The notes under the pieces are model-generated. The model searched no databases and was not told the origin of the DNA. It saw only the letters and a list, made by a program, of their open reading frames with translations. A DNA stretch of 17,500 nucleotides. It comes from Chrysomallon squamiferum (Eukaryota > Mollusca > Gastropoda > Neomphalida > Peltospiridae). The first letter of the stretch is position 1; each line of letters begins with the position of its first letter. The stretch spans positions 5,738,989 through 5,756,488 of the forward strand of contig CM022668.1 in assembly GCA_012295275.1 (NCBI GenBank). The letters run 5' to 3'. The translations under genes and the position numbers were made by a program. Shown here piece after piece: positions 17,457 to 17,500 of this stretch.

Positions 17457-17500
17457 ATGAATACGTTCCTGGTGTCTCTTCTACTGACAGTTTGTTGTTT
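17457..17500 (+). CDS. Start of another secreted protein, cut by the window edge
   Basis: The ATG opens MNTFLVSLLLTVCC, a clear signal-peptide core, and is open to the window end. AATACAG at 17441-17447 is an acceptor-like site 9 bases before the ATG, suggesting an untranslated first exon, as in the galectin-domain gene. A three-codon upstream frame (ATG at 17449, TGA at 17458-17460) overlaps the start codon. The mature protein is outside the window, so its family is unknown. A tandem relative of the neighbour is possible but untested. Confidence 0.5.
   Translation, partial: MNTFLVSLLLTVCC

Overview
The window looks like nuclear DNA of an animal, most likely a mollusc or another lophotrochozoan. 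The reasons are spliced genes with GT-AG introns of about 50 to 1,500 bp, AATAAA polyadenylation signals, very AT-rich non-coding DNA packed with AAT/ATTT/CA/GA/CT/TA microsatellites, and a secreted PAN-sushi-galectin domain set that resembles molluscan lectin families. The species call is an inference; the gene calls come from reading and splicing the translations by eye. Family recognition is from memory and no database was searched.

Layout. (1) Positions 335-4367, minus strand: the first seven coding exons of CFAP65 (CCDC108), a ciliary and flagellar central-apparatus protein. All exon phases close, giving 323 residues, and the gene runs off the left end. (2) Positions 4368-5888: the head-to-head intergenic region, with a candidate RFX X-box at 5300-5312 that fits a ciliary gene. 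(3) Positions 5889-7471, plus strand: a three-exon gene for a 74-residue secreted peptide with cysteine pattern C-X3-C-X19-C-X3-C, which I do not recognise. (4) Positions 8954-12473, minus strand: the complete five-exon SLX9 (FAM207A) ribosome-biogenesis gene, 207 residues. Its second intron carries a truncated MULE transposase remnant beside a 36-bp minisatellite. (5) Positions 12474-14950: a microsatellite-dense stretch with an E-box/YY1-like element near 13065-13093 (probably the SLX9 upstream region) and two diverged copies of one repeat, each ending in a long CT tract. (6) Positions 14951-15921, plus strand: an apparently single-exon gene with a signal peptide, PAN-like region, sushi domain and galectin domain. 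Its front and back lie in different reading frames. (7) Positions 15922-17456: intergenic, with a possible tRNA-derived SINE-like segment and a consensus CRE. (8) Position 17457 to the end: the signal peptide of another secreted protein, cut by the window edge.

The genes do not form an operon or an obvious pathway. Two are conserved housekeeping or ciliary genes on the minus strand. The three plus-strand genes all encode predicted secreted products, two of them fast-evolving by appearance, and these are the most interesting part of the window.
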